A program made the translations under genes and the position numbers. A stretch of DNA of 64,000 nucleotides from Bacillota bacterium (GTDB lineage Bacteria; Bacillota; Clostridia; Acetivibrionales; DTU013). The stretch covers positions 1 through 64,000 of the forward strand of contig JAEZYU010000052.1 of assembly GCA_023418915.1 (NCBI GenBank). The letters run 5' to 3'. Every line of letters starts with the position of its first letter. Position 1 is the first letter of the stretch. Positions 33,899-43,097 of the stretch are shown piece by piece. The notes beneath the pieces are model-generated. The model was not told the origin of the DNA and made no database searches. It saw only the letters and a program-made list of their open reading frames with translations.

Positions 33899-34374
33899 TC
33901 CTGCTCCAGTTTTTTAAGATCCTCTTTATCAAGGAATCGCACTGCCTTGTCCTTGAAAAGGATGCCGTCAAGGTGATCTATCTCATGACAGAGTGCCTGT
34001 GCCATAAAGCCTTCGCTCTCTATGGTCACTTTACTGCCGCTCGGATCGAGAGCTTCCACCACTACATGGGAAGGACGTTCCACCTCGCCCCATACGCCCG
34101 GTATGCTCAGACATCCTTCCAACGTGGTCTGAAGACCGGTTTGCGTCCTGATGACAGGATTTACAAGCTGCACTAACCCTTCTCCTATATCTATTACCAC
34201 GACCCTTTTGAGCACACCCACCTGAGGCGCTGCAAGACCTGCTCCTTCCGCCTGATACATAGTATCTGCCATATCCTTGAGCAGTATGAGTATCTTGTCA
34301 TTGATCTCATCAACTTCCCTGGATTTTTTCCTTAAGATATCGTCACCGTCTTTTCTTATATTTCTAATTGCCAT
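33895..34374 (-). CDS. def: peptide deformylase
   Basis: A 159-residue metal enzyme that removes the N-formyl group from new proteins. All three motifs are present: GAGLAAPQVG, EGCLSIPG and HEIDHLDG (His/Cys ligands and catalytic Glu). The upstream gene priA is 470 bp away and separately transcribed; this gene opens the def-fmt-DUF116-rsmB-rlmN-prpC-prkC-rsgA-rpe-thiN run and has its own promoter candidate. Confidence 0.97.
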   Translation of the reverse strand: MAIRNIRKDGDDILRKKSREVDEINDKILILLKDMADTMYQAEGAGLAAPQVGVLKRVVVIDIGEGLVQLVNPVIRTQTGLQTTLEGCLSIPGVWGEVERPSHVVVEALDPSGSKVTIESEGFMAQALCHEIDHLDGILFKDKAVRFLDKEDLKKLEQE

Positions 34375-34410
34375 AATAACACTCCCGCACTAAATAAGTT
34401 ATTCCTTTTT

Positions 34411-34419
34411 ATTATAACA
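34411..34419 (-). promoter_or_regulatory. extended -10 promoter of def
   Basis: Minus-strand TGTTATAAT (TG-N-TATAAT), 37 bp before the def ATG. The -35 region is poor, typical of extended -10 promoters. A 13-bp perfect AT-rich hairpin (34429-34463) lies at or just upstream of the -35 position. Confidence 0.6.
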
Positions 34420-34428
34420 CTTTAGCTC

Positions 34429-34463
34429 AAAGAAAACTTTTTGTTTATAGAAAAGTTTTCTTT
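34429..34463. repeat. perfect 13-bp inverted repeat
   Basis: AAAGAAAACTTTT and AAAAGTTTTCTTT separated by 9 bp, overlapping the -35 zone of the def promoter. It could be a regulator site or a weak terminator; it lacks GC pairs at the stem base. Confidence 0.6.
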
Positions 34464-34845
34464 CCAAGTCACAAAATATCCAAAGGATTTTTTGCGATAC
34501 TACAGTGTTTCAACAAGGCTGGTCGCAATGGGCATCATTCCGCGCCTGAAAAGCAAGGCGTTACCTGCCGCCAAGCGTTTTTCAACCTGAAGGGCTGAAA
34601 ATACGTTGGGAGGTGGGGGACATCGTTCGCCTCGCTATAACTAAACAGGTGAAAATGTGTAAGGTAGAAGCAAAAACGATAAGTTTGGCGTTCTTGATCA
34701 AAATGGACAAAATTTCAAGTATAGGACGAATAACTCGACTAAAAATGAACTTTTTATATAATAAGTGCACTAATTTTGAGATTATGTCAAGTAAAAGTGT
34801 ACTATACTTGAATTTTTGTCCATTTATACAAAGAGTAATCATCTT
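34464..34845. other. spacer between priA and def
   Basis: Noncoding gap following priA. It contains the second 118-bp inverted-end element (34705-34822) and, at 34500-34620, a GC-richer stretch (GCCTGAAAAGCAAGGCG) with no recognised gene or structure. Confidence 0.5.
34705..34822. repeat. about 118-bp inverted-terminal element, copy 2
   Basis: Left end TGGACAAAATTTCAAGTATA, right end TATACTTGAATTTTTGTCCA. The two arms are nearly exact complements. Interior AT-rich and unlike copies 1 and 3. It lies just behind the priA stop, where it could also act as a transcript-end hairpin. Confidence 0.8.
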
Positions 34846-37305
34846 TTAAAGCATGCTTACAGGATTTATGTCCATACTGAGATCCACATCGCATTTCCCC
34901 TTACTCTTGGCAAACCAGTCCGCCAATTCCGCAAGTATTTCGGAGAGCCGTTCTACCGAACCACACTTTACCACGACCCTCCATCTGTACCGATTACGCA
35001 TCTTTGATACAGGCGCTCGAACAGGTCCCGGCAGTAGTTCATCACCTGCTGATGTATTGAGTCTCCCGGTCAGAAATCCATAAACATCCCTGGCTTTTGC
35101 GAAGGCCAGTCTGTCATTTACAGAACTGACCACAGCCACGGCTATATCTGTGAACGGAGGATAACGAAGCCTCCTCCTTATCAGCGACTCATGTTTGAAA
35201 AAAGAATCATAATCATGATGACACGAGGACGTAATGCTGTAATCCTCCGTATTGTAAGTCTGTATCACTACCCGCCCCGGCAGCCGGCCTCTTCCCGCCC
35301 TTCCTGCCACCTGGGTCAGCAGCTGGAACGTTCTCTCCGAAGCTCTGTAATCGTCGATACCAAGCAGGCTGTCAGCCGCCAGAACCCCAACAAGTGTCAC
35401 ATTGGGGAAGTCATGTCCCTTCGCTATCATCTGCGTACCGACCAGAATATTGATGTTGTTTTTTCTGAAGGAATCAAGAATCTCCTCATGTGAATGTTTA
35501 CCGGTGGTAGTGTCCATGTCCATCCTTATGACAGAAGCTTCGGGGAAATACTTGTGCAGCTCCTCCTCCACCTTCTGTGTGCCTGTGCCGAACTGACGTA
35601 TATGGCCGCTGCCGCACTTTGGACACACTGATGGCATTTTTACCGTATAGCCGCAGTAATGACAAATCAGCCGGTCATCAATCGAATGGTACGTCATAGT
35701 TATATTGCAGTGCCTGCACTTGAGTCTGATGCCACAGTTCCTGCACAGTATAAAAGATGCATACCCTCTTTTATTAAGAAAGAGTATGGTCTGCTGGCCG
35801 CTTGCAATATTTTTTTCCATCTCCGTCGAGAGAGTCGAACTGAATATCGTTCTGTTGCCAAACTCCAGCTCCTTCCTCATGTCGACGATCTGCACTTTCG
35901 GCATCAGCATCGTGTTAGCCCGTTCCTTCATGACAGCGAGGCTCATCTTCCCATCCAACGCCAGTTGGTACGTAGCAACCGATGGCGTTGCTGAACCATG
36001 TATCAGCAGCGAGCCGTCATGCATGCATCTTCTCGCAGCTATCTCTGCCGCAGTATATTTTGGTGTTGTTTCAGATTTATAAGTATTCTCGTGCTCCTCA
36101 TCGATTATTATGAGCCCAAGGTCACTGAACGGTGCGAATACAGCAGATCTTGCTCCTACTGCAACCTTTACAGCACCCTCTCTAATCAGCCTCCACTGGT
36201 CAAAGCGTTCTCCCGGAGACAATCTGCTGTGAATGACAGCCACCATATTTCCGAATCTCCCCCTGAAGCGGTCAACCATCTGCGGTGTCAGTGAAATTTC
36301 CGGTACCAGTACTATGGCCTGCCTTCCTTTATCAAGCACATGCTGTATGAGCTGAAGATAAACCTCTGTTTTACCGCTTCCTGTCACACCGTGCAGAAGC
36401 ATTTCATGAAATTTACCGCTGTCAATGTCTAAAATTGCCTTTTTCAGTACTATACTCTGCTCAGGCGTCGGCGCCATTGGCTCTGTCGGTGTCACATCCC
36501 TGTGTTTCACAGGATCCCTGTTGATCTCCATATCTCGGTAATATATGTACCCATACTTTCGAAGCGTATCCAGAACAGAAGTCGAAACGCCCGCAAACCT
36601 CGCAAGATCGGCTGTTCCAATATATTCATTATCGAGCAGCATTTCAAGAACCCTGACCTGCTGTATCCTCTTTATTATACCGCTGTCGATATCCGCAGAC
36701 ACTTCTTCCGCCGGCAGTGCCAAGCTCGCTACCCTTATAGTCTTTGCCCTGACAGCTGATGTATATTGCTCGGTGATTGTTATTGCACCTTTCTCAGCCA
36801 GCTCATTAAGGTTCTTACAGTAACCGCTTTTTTTGTCATAAAGCCTCCTGAGCTCATCATACTCAATACAGCCCTCATTGGAAGCCAGCAAATCGATAAG
36901 CAGCTTCTGGTTCGGAGTCAGTTTTTGAGCACTGGCTGCCTTGTCTGCAAGCTTGATTATTCTAATGCTCTTCACGTCTATGCCCGCCGGGATCATGCAC
37001 TTGATCGCCTGGCTGAAGGTGCAGAAATACCGATGCTTCATCCACACCGCAAGGTCGATGAGCGAAGGGATCAGCGCCGGTTTTTTGTCAATGACTTTTT
37101 TAATCTCCTTCAACCCCGCAAACCCTGATTGTTCAGTGAAGCCCAAAACATAACCTTCCTTGGAATTGTTACCCCTTCCGAACGGTACTATGACCCTCAT
37201 TCCGGCTACAAGGCTGTCACAAAAGTCGTCGGGGATAAGATAATGATATTCCCTGTCAAATTCGCGGGTCGTGCCATTAATAACAACAACAGCGATCTTT
37301 CCCAT
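34846..37305 (-). CDS. priA: primosomal replication restart helicase PriA
   Basis: An 819-residue superfamily 2 helicase that reloads the replisome at collapsed forks. N-terminal 3'-DNA-binding domain (GKIAVVVINGTTREFDREYHY), Walker A LLHGVTGSGKTEVYLQLI, DEEH box IIIDEEHENTYKS, and helicase motifs HGSATPSVAT, GTQMIAKGHDFPNVTLVGVL and GRAGR. The zinc-binding insert CRNCGIRLKCRHCNITMTYH, CHYCG and CPKCGSGHI has eight cysteines. GAGGGGAT precedes the ATG. It lies at the head of the def-fmt cluster on the same strand. Confidence 0.97.
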   Translation of the reverse strand: MGKIAVVVINGTTREFDREYHYLIPDDFCDSLVAGMRVIVPFGRGNNSKEGYVLGFTEQSGFAGLKEIKKVIDKKPALIPSLIDLAVWMKHRYFCTFSQAIKCMIPAGIDVKSIRIIKLADKAASAQKLTPNQKLLIDLLASNEGCIEYDELRRLYDKKSGYCKNLNELAEKGAITITEQYTSAVRAKTIRVASLALPAEEVSADIDSGIIKRIQQVRVLEMLLDNEYIGTADLARFAGVSTSVLDTLRKYGYIYYRDMEINRDPVKHRDVTPTEPMAPTPEQSIVLKKAILDIDSGKFHEMLLHGVTGSGKTEVYLQLIQHVLDKGRQAIVLVPEISLTPQMVDRFRGRFGNMVAVIHSRLSPGERFDQWRLIREGAVKVAVGARSAVFAPFSDLGLIIIDEEHENTYKSETTPKYTAAEIAARRCMHDGSLLIHGSATPSVATYQLALDGKMSLAVMKERANTMLMPKVQIVDMRKELEFGNRTIFSSTLSTEMEKNIASGQQTILFLNKRGYASFILCRNCGIRLKCRHCNITMTYHSIDDRLICHYCGYTVKMPSVCPKCGSGHIRQFGTGTQKVEEELHKYFPEASVIRMDMDTTTGKHSHEEILDSFRKNNINILVGTQMIAKGHDFPNVTLVGVLAADSLLGIDDYRASERTFQLLTQVAGRAGRGRLPGRVVIQTYNTEDYSITSSCHHDYDSFFKHESLIRRRLRYPPFTDIAVAVVSSVNDRLAFAKARDVYGFLTGRLNTSAGDELLPGPVRAPVSKMRNRYRWRVVVKCGSVERLSEILAELADWFAKSKGKCDVDLSMDINPVSML

Positions 37306-37577
37306 CTAATCCCCTCTCAAAAAAGTAATAGCTATAAAAATACTACAGCTCAAAATACAGCTTAATATGGAACTCCAACTCAATATAGATCGTACTGAAA
37401 TTATACACCATGTCAATTTCTTTTTCTATCATGTACTATCCGTCTTTCAATATAGCATCATAAAACTCACAACTTCATAAAGCAAAAAGGAGTATTGGCT
37501 CCATTGCAAAGGCCACCTCAGCACAGCTTACTTACACGCTAAAAAACCATTAAGCAGCACTCGAATTGAGGATTTTC
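37306..37577. other. spacer upstream of priA
   Basis: Divergent AT-rich spacer. A minus-strand TTGACA and TATAAT occur at about 37400-37417 but only 8 bp apart, so they do not form one promoter. No gene seen. Confidence 0.4.
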
Positions 37578-37606
37578 TTGTTTACAGCCAATTACTGGGG
37601 TATAAT
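37578..37606 (+). promoter_or_regulatory. promoter of the methyltransferase-tmcAL unit
   Basis: TTGTTT (37578-37583), 17-bp spacer, TATAAT (37601-37606). Transcription from about 37613 leaves a leader of about 190 nt before the first gene. Confidence 0.65.
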
Positions 37607-37612
37607 ATGAGG

Positions 37613-37803
37613 AGACATGCCACCAGGAAACCATCTCCACAAGATAGCTGCAGCAGCCATTTGACCGATCGAGCCCTGCAAAATAGGAAAAAAGGTGAAG
37701 TTGGATCAAATAAGCTCAACGCAATCGAGTAACGCATGGCAGCAGCATTATACGCCTTGTGCGGGTCAATAGAAATAAACCTGGTCATGAAAGGACGAAC
37801 AAC
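37613..37803 (+). other. long leader of unknown structure
   Basis: About 190 nt of untranslated leader, GC-richer than the spacer before it. It contains an AGGAGACATGCC block at 37610-37621 that only superficially resembles a B12 box; the remaining cobalamin-riboswitch elements are absent. No known riboswitch is called. Confidence 0.35.
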
Positions 37804-38601
37804 ATGATTATAATAGGTGAAAAAATTAACAGTACGAATAAAGCCGCAAGAGCTGCTATAGAAGCCGGTGATGCTGCATTTATACAGGACATGGCCAGAA
37901 AACAATATGATGCGGGAGCGGCCTTTATAGATCTGAATGCCGGTATGTTCGTTGATAATGAGCCCGAGAAGCTCGAATGGCTCGTTAAAATAGTTCAGGA
38001 AGCGGTGGAAGCTCCTCTTTCGTTGGATTCGCCAAATGCGCAGGCGATAGAAAGAGCGCTTAAGCTTACCAAAGCTAAACCAATCATCAATTCGATCACC
38101 TACGAAAAGGAAAGATATGAAGCTGTCCTTCCACTCGCCCTTGAGTATGGAACAGGAATCATAGCACTATGTATGGATGACAGCGGCATGCCGGAAACAA
38201 CCGAAGAGAGAGTAGCAATAGCCGGCAAGCTCATTTCTGGGCTCACAGCAAAAGGCATCGACATTTCCGATATTTACATAGATCCCATGGTAAGGCCGAT
38301 AGGAACAGGCACTCACTATGGCTGGGTAGCACTTGAGACGATCCGCAGTGTTCGTGCGCAATATCCTGAAGTACATATCACGTGCGGGCTTAGCAACATT
38401 TCCTTCGGTATACCTGCAAGGAAAGTAATGAATCAGGCCTTTCTCATTGCCGCTATGACCTCCGGCATGGACGGAGCGATCCTGAATCCGCTGGACAACA
38501 AGCTGATGTCCTCTGTATACGCAGCGGAAGCACTGCTTGGCAAGGATGACTTTTGTATGAATTATCTTATGAAATTCAGAGAGGGTCTCTTTGAAGCTTG
38601 A
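37804..38601 (+). CDS. methyltetrahydrofolate:corrinoid methyltransferase
   Basis: A 265-residue TIM-barrel pterin-binding methyltransferase of the AcsE/MtgA type, moving a methyl group between methyl-tetrahydrofolate and a corrinoid protein. The start MIIIGEKINSTNKAARAAIE, YDAGAAFIDLNAG, PLSLDSPNAQAIERAL, PIINSITYEKERYE and YIDPMVRPIGTG blocks are typical; the conserved Asp and Asn of the pterin site are present. It lacks the B12 and activation domains of MetH. A weak AAGGA site lies before the ATG. tmcAL follows 36 bp later. A cognate corrinoid protein is encoded at 42398, not directly adjacent. Confidence 0.88.
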   Translation: MIIIGEKINSTNKAARAAIEAGDAAFIQDMARKQYDAGAAFIDLNAGMFVDNEPEKLEWLVKIVQEAVEAPLSLDSPNAQAIERALKLTKAKPIINSITYEKERYEAVLPLALEYGTGIIALCMDDSGMPETTEERVAIAGKLISGLTAKGIDISDIYIDPMVRPIGTGTHYGWVALETIRSVRAQYPEVHITCGLSNISFGIPARKVMNQAFLIAAMTSGMDGAILNPLDNKLMSSVYAAEALLGKDDFCMNYLMKFREGLFEA

Positions 38602-38637
38602 CAATACGGCCGGTTATATCCGAGCCTGGAGGATCGA

Positions 38638-39915
38638 ATGAAAACAGTCGGTATAACAGCCGAATACAATCCATTTCATAACGGCCATCTATATCACCTG
38701 CAAAGGTCCCGCGAACTGACGGGAGCAGACTGTACTGTAGTGGTGATGAGCGGCAATTTCACACAGCGGGGCGAGCCGGCAGTAATCGACAAATGGGCAA
38801 GAGCTGAGATGGCTTTGCTGGCTGGGGCTGATCTGATCGTTGAGCTGCCTGTCCCATATGCTATGGGCAGCGCTGAGTTTTTTGCCTATGGCGCAGTCAA
38901 ACTGCTTGACAGTTTGAATACTGTAGACTTCATATGCTTCGGCAGTGAAGCAGGAAACATAAAAAAGCTCTCCGATGTCGCAGAAATGCTTGTTGATGAA
39001 CCTGATGATTACAGATCGGCTCTACGCAATCTTCTCTCCGAAGGACTGTCCTTTCCTGCCGCAAGACAGAAAGCGATCTCCCAATATGCACGGGAAAAAT
39101 TCGGCAAAGACGCACTTTCATCAACGCTCAAGAGCCCAAATAACATCCTTGGCATAGAATATCTGAAAGCTCTTCTTCGCCTGAACAGCAAAATAACTCC
39201 GGTTACAATAGGAAGGTTGGGCAGTAGCTATAACTCGACCGAGCTTTCCGGTGAATACAGCAGCGCTACATCCATAAGAAAGGTATTGAAAACAAATACT
39301 TGGCATTATGCCAGAAAGCTGCTTGAGTTTTCAATGCCTGCCCGGACTCTGTCCATACTGGAGCGCGAGATCGAGCTTGGGAGGGGGCCTGTATTCCCTT
39401 CCGACTTCGAGGATGTGATCATATCGCTTTTAAGAAGAATGCCCAATGATATGATTAAAAAGCTGCCATACATGGAGGACGGCCTTGAAAACAGGTTCAG
39501 CGCCGCTGCCGGAAAGGCCGGTACGCTCGAGGAATTGATGCAGCTGGTCTGTACCCGTCGGTACACTGCCACGAGGATACAGAGGATCCTGTTCAGCCTG
39601 CTGATAGGCCTTAATAAAGAAAAATTCGATCATTTCAACAGTCTCGGCGGCCCGGCCTATATCAGAATATTAGGGTTTAGCCCCACGGGAAGGTATCTCC
39701 TTTCAAAAATCAGAGGTAAAACAAAACTCCCGGTCGTCACCAAGACTGCCGGTTTCAAAAACTCCGATTTCCCCGGAGTATCGGAAATGCTAGCACTTGA
39801 GGCAGATTCCGCAGACCAGTACGTTCTCGGCTGTAAAAATACATATTTTAAGAAATCTGGCAGTGATTATATGCGGAGCATCATAAAAAAAGATATTTCT
39901 ACAAAAATCGAATAA
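38638..39915 (+). CDS. tmcAL: tRNA(Met) cytidine acetate ligase
   Basis: A 425-residue protein of the YlbM/TmcAL family, which acetylates C34 of elongator tRNA-Met using acetate and ATP. The N-terminal nucleotidyltransferase-like domain shows GITAEYNPFHNGHLYHLQRS (HxGH), VVVMSGNFTQRGEPAVIDKW and LPVPYAMGSAEFFAYGAV. The C-terminal helical domain contains RRYTATRIQRILF and LGFSPTGRYLL. Start ATG has GGAGG 6 nt upstream. It is probably cotranscribed with the methyltransferase gene. Confidence 0.93.
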   Translation: MKTVGITAEYNPFHNGHLYHLQRSRELTGADCTVVVMSGNFTQRGEPAVIDKWARAEMALLAGADLIVELPVPYAMGSAEFFAYGAVKLLDSLNTVDFICFGSEAGNIKKLSDVAEMLVDEPDDYRSALRNLLSEGLSFPAARQKAISQYAREKFGKDALSSTLKSPNNILGIEYLKALLRLNSKITPVTIGRLGSSYNSTELSGEYSSATSIRKVLKTNTWHYARKLLEFSMPARTLSILEREIELGRGPVFPSDFEDVIISLLRRMPNDMIKKLPYMEDGLENRFSAAAGKAGTLEELMQLVCTRRYTATRIQRILFSLLIGLNKEKFDHFNSLGGPAYIRILGFSPTGRYLLSKIRGKTKLPVVTKTAGFKNSDFPGVSEMLALEADSADQYVLGCKNTYFKKSGSDYMRSIIKKDISTKIE

Positions 39916-40018
39916 CATTTCAAAATAATATGTTAATTTTCTATTCATTATTTGTTTACCGGAAGGAATTTTTTAATGTATATAGAATAGGTATATATAA
40001 ATATGATGGAGGTGTTTT

Positions 40019-40819
40019 ATGAAATATTTACAAAATGCAGTGAATTTCACGATCAAGAACTGGATGCTCATAATTCCGCTGTTTGCATTGATGGCATTAG
40101 CGAGCCTTATCCAGGGTGCGGGATCTGCTTTGAGCCTGGGGACGATCACTTCGCTGGCAAATCTGGATAACTTCACGAGCGCCGAAGCGATTTTCAGTCT
40201 GATCCCGGTAGTTTTGGCAGCTACAATTGGAAGCGGCATCGTGTCACTTATCGCACAGTTCATTTATCAGCCTGCTACATACGGTCTTGTCAATAAAAGC
40301 CTCGAAACAGGAAGCGCCAGTCTGAATGATATTGGTGCTGCCATAAGCGGAAACTTTGTCAAATATGTAATGTATTTTGTCGGCACATTGGTCGTCAATC
40401 TGGTACTTGGCATTGCATCAGTTCTTCTCATGCTGATAATGGTTCTGCTTGTGTCGATATTAAAGGGTGTTGGTATTGCACTGATGGTTCTTGTCATAAT
40501 AGCACTCATACTTTTCTTCATAGTCTTCGGCGTATTGACCAGCTTTTGGTTTACTGCAATGGTCATCGACGGACTGGATGTCGTAGGAGCTTTCAAAAAG
40601 TCTATAGAGGTTGTTAAATCATGCTTCTGGACAGTTCTCGGCATTACACTGTTGGTTGGCATCGTTGCAGGAATAGCAGGCACAATACTCAGCTTCCTGA
40701 ACGCTATTCCGCTGCTTGGTCCAATTATACTCGCGGCGATCCCGGCTATACAGGCATTTGTCATGATAGTATTCTCAATAATGGTTTACCGTGAAATGAC
40801 AGGCAAGGCCTCCGCCTGA
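40019..40819 (+). CDS. polytopic membrane protein, unknown
   Basis: A 266-residue, very hydrophobic protein with about six membrane helices (15-35, 55-85, 110-140, 140-175, 195-225 and 225-255). The pattern of long helices with short polar turns (EVVKSCFWTVLG, DGLDVVGAFKKSIEVVK) resembles Firmicute DUF4013/glycerophosphodiesterase-membrane-domain-like proteins, but I do not assign a family. GGAGGT lies 5-6 nt before the ATG. It is followed by a strong terminator at 40853, so it is probably a single-gene unit. Function unknown. Confidence 0.75.
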   Translation: MKYLQNAVNFTIKNWMLIIPLFALMALASLIQGAGSALSLGTITSLANLDNFTSAEAIFSLIPVVLAATIGSGIVSLIAQFIYQPATYGLVNKSLETGSASLNDIGAAISGNFVKYVMYFVGTLVVNLVLGIASVLLMLIMVLLVSILKGVGIALMVLVIIALILFFIVFGVLTSFWFTAMVIDGLDVVGAFKKSIEVVKSCFWTVLGITLLVGIVAGIAGTILSFLNAIPLLGPIILAAIPAIQAFVMIVFSIMVYREMTGKASA

Positions 40820-40852
40820 TTCGCACTGAAAAATTAAACACACCAGATAGCC

Positions 40853-40881
40853 AAGGGATACTCAAAGTAGTATCCCTTTTG
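40853..40881 (+). terminator. terminator after the membrane protein gene
   Basis: AAGGGATACT / AGTATCCCTT stem with a 5-nt loop and a TTTT tail on the plus strand. Confidence 0.85.
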
Positions 40882-41019
40882 ATTTGCCGCAACCTGCATG
40901 TCCCCGCTTATCCCTGCTTTTCATTGCCTGCAGCTTCAGCCCGCCCCCCGCTTATCACTCGCCCACAGCTCCTGCCTGTTATCTGCCTGATGCTCCTGTC
41001 TGCCTAATTTATCAAAACC

Positions 41020-41048
41020 TTGAATAACTGTATACGGTATGGTAAAAT
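41020..41048 (+). promoter_or_regulatory. tyrS promoter
   Basis: TTGAAT (41020-41025), 17-bp spacer, TAAAAT (41043-41048), only about 20 bp before the tyrS start, so no T-box leader is present. Confidence 0.65.
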
Positions 41049-41076
41049 ACACAAAAAAACCAGAGGTATATGATAT

Positions 41077-42309
41077 ATGACAAACAATGTCTTCGACACA
41101 CTCAACGAAAGGGGCTTCATAGCCCAACTCACTCATGAGCAGGAAATCAAGGATCTGCTCAAAAACAACAAGGTCACTTTTTATATAGGCTTCGATCCTA
41201 CTGCAGACAGCCTTCATGTAGGCCACTTCCTTCAGATGATGGTAATGGCGCATATGCAAAGGGCAGGCCACAAGCCTATAGCACTGATCGGCGGAGGCAC
41301 TGCAATGGTCGGCGATCCCTCCGGCCGGACCGATATGCGCAGGATGATGACACAGGAAACCATCGATCATAATGCTGGTAAATTCAAGCTTCAGCTATCG
41401 AAATTCATAGACTTTACAAATGACCGTGCCATCATGGTCAACAACGCAGATTGGCTGCTTAAACTGAACTATGTGGAATTTCTCAGAGATATAGGTGTCC
41501 ACTTCTCAGTAAACAGGATGCTGACTGCCGAATGCTTCAAATCAAGGATGGAAAAGGGACTCACATTTATAGAATTCAATTACATGCTGATGCAAAGCTA
41601 TGATTTCCTTATACTCAACCGCAAACACGGCTGCAGTATCCAGCTTGGCGGAGACGACCAGTGGTCCAACATACTTGGCGGTATCGACCTGATAAGGCGT
41701 GTCGAGAGCAAGGAGGCATACGGAATGACCTTCACGCTGCTCACCACCAGTGAAGGTAAGAAAATGGGAAAGACGGAGAAGGGCGCATTATGGCTCGATC
41801 CCGACAAAACCTCTCCATACGATTTCTACCAATACTGGAGAAACATCGATGACGCTGATGTGATAAAATGCCTGAAGCTTCTAACCTTCCTCCCTATGGA
41901 TGAAATACACAAGCTAGCTCATTTGAAAAACGAGCAGATCAATGAGGCGAAGAAGGTACTCGCTTATGAAGTGACAAAGCTCATACACGGCGAAGAAGAA
42001 GCTCAAAAGGCAAAGCAGCTGGCAGAAGCACTGTTTGGCGGCGGCGGCAGCACGAACGATCTTCCTTCCACCGAGATACCGGCTTCAGAGCTTGAAAATG
42101 GTATAAATATACTCGATCTGCTCCTTAAGACAGGACTTGTGCCTTCAAAGGGTGAAGGGCGCAGACTGGTTCAGCAGGGCGGAATATACATCGATGAAGC
42201 AACAGTTCCTTCCATAGACTATGCTATAAGCAGGGATCTGTTTAAAAACGGTGAGCTTATCATCAAAAAAGGCAAAAAGACTTATCATAAGATAATAATA
42301 GCCGGATGA
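41077..42309 (+). CDS. tyrS: tyrosyl-tRNA synthetase
   Basis: A 410-residue class I synthetase that charges tRNA-Tyr. HIGH-type motif DSLHVGHF (residues 47-50 HVGH), tyrosine-binding QSYDFLIL and QLGGDDQWSNI, KMSKS-type KKMGKTEKG, and a C-terminal S4 RNA-binding domain (about 345-405: GLVPSKGEGRRLVQQGGIYI). AGAGG lies upstream of the ATG. Unlike many Firmicute tyrS genes it has no T-box; the transcript starts close to the gene. Confidence 0.97.
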   Translation: MTNNVFDTLNERGFIAQLTHEQEIKDLLKNNKVTFYIGFDPTADSLHVGHFLQMMVMAHMQRAGHKPIALIGGGTAMVGDPSGRTDMRRMMTQETIDHNAGKFKLQLSKFIDFTNDRAIMVNNADWLLKLNYVEFLRDIGVHFSVNRMLTAECFKSRMEKGLTFIEFNYMLMQSYDFLILNRKHGCSIQLGGDDQWSNILGGIDLIRRVESKEAYGMTFTLLTTSEGKKMGKTEKGALWLDPDKTSPYDFYQYWRNIDDADVIKCLKLLTFLPMDEIHKLAHLKNEQINEAKKVLAYEVTKLIHGEEEAQKAKQLAEALFGGGGSTNDLPSTEIPASELENGINILDLLLKTGLVPSKGEGRRLVQQGGIYIDEATVPSIDYAISRDLFKNGELIIKKGKKTYHKIIIAG

Positions 42310-42397
42310 TCAAAAGCATCTGAAATCCGGCATTGAATACTGATCAGCGGCCTGCAGATATATAACAGGCCGTATGGTTTTCAAGGAGGTCTTTAAA

Positions 42398-43033
42398 TTG
42401 AGCATAGTTAATGAAATATCCGAGAACCTGCAGAAGGGCAAGGCAAAGGTCGTCAGAGAACTTGTCCAGTCAGCGGCCGACAGCGGCATTGACGCAGCTT
42501 CTATCCTGGAGCAGGGGCTGCTTGGCGGGATGGATGTGATTGGCGCCAGGTTCAAAAATAATGAGATATATGTGCCGGAAGTGCTGATAGCCGCAAGGGC
42601 AATGAACGCAGGCATGGAAGTTCTCAAACCGATGCTTGTCTCAAGCGGTGTTAAGTCGAAAGGTAAGGTCATACTCGGAACTGTAAAGGGCGATCTTCAC
42701 GATATAGGAAAAAATCTGGTCAGGATGATGATGGAAGGTAAAGGCATTGAAGTTATCGATTTGGGAACCGATGTACCGTCAGAACGCTTTGTGTCTGCAG
42801 CAAAGGAAAACGGCGCAAACATCATCGCCTGCTCCGCTCTGCTTACCACCACCATGGGTGAGATGAAAAAAGTGATCGGGCTGCTGGCAGAGCAAGGGTT
42901 GCGTGAAAGCGTCACGGTGATGATAGGAGGCGCCCCTGTAACAAATAGCTACTGTGAAAGTATAGGAGCAGATATATACACGGCTGACGCCGCATCCGCA
43001 GCTGATGAAGCAATAAAAGCTCTTTCCAGATGA
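42398..43033 (+). CDS. corrinoid (B12-binding) methyl carrier protein
   Basis: A 211-residue corrinoid protein of the MtaC/MtbC type. N-terminal helical cap (VNEISENLQKGKAKVVRELV) about 1-85, then the Rossmann-like B12 domain with the cobalt-binding signature GDLHDIGKNLVRMMM (His about residue 105) and MIGGAPVTNSYCESIGADIY. It accepts a methyl group from a substrate-specific methyltransferase and passes it to a methyltetrahydrofolate enzyme such as that at 37804. TTG 42398 follows a perfect AAGGAGGT site at 42383-42390. No substrate methyltransferase (MttB/MtgB) is present in the window. Confidence 0.9.
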   Translation: MSIVNEISENLQKGKAKVVRELVQSAADSGIDAASILEQGLLGGMDVIGARFKNNEIYVPEVLIAARAMNAGMEVLKPMLVSSGVKSKGKVILGTVKGDLHDIGKNLVRMMMEGKGIEVIDLGTDVPSERFVSAAKENGANIIACSALLTTTMGEMKKVIGLLAEQGLRESVTVMIGGAPVTNSYCESIGADIYTADAASAADEAIKALSR

Positions 43034-43040
43034 GTTTTCT

Positions 43041-43074
43041 GGACAAGGAAGGAAAATCTCTTCCTCCCTTGTCC
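43041..43074. terminator. intergenic hairpin
   Basis: GGACAAGG-AAGGAA / TTCCTC-CCTTGTCC stem between the convergent corrinoid protein and RNase J genes. The T-tract is poor on both sides, so it is a weak terminator candidate. Confidence 0.5.
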
Positions 43075-43097
43075 GAGCAACACTGCTTCCTGTATGC

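Noticed and set aside
37607..37803. Cobalamin riboswitch
   Set aside because: Only a partial B12-box-like AGGAGACATGCC overlapping the promoter; the GCCACTG and GGGAA elements are missing.
40881..41076. T-box leader for tyrS
   Set aside because: No GGGTGGTACCGCG-type box; the promoter lies only about 20 bp before the gene.
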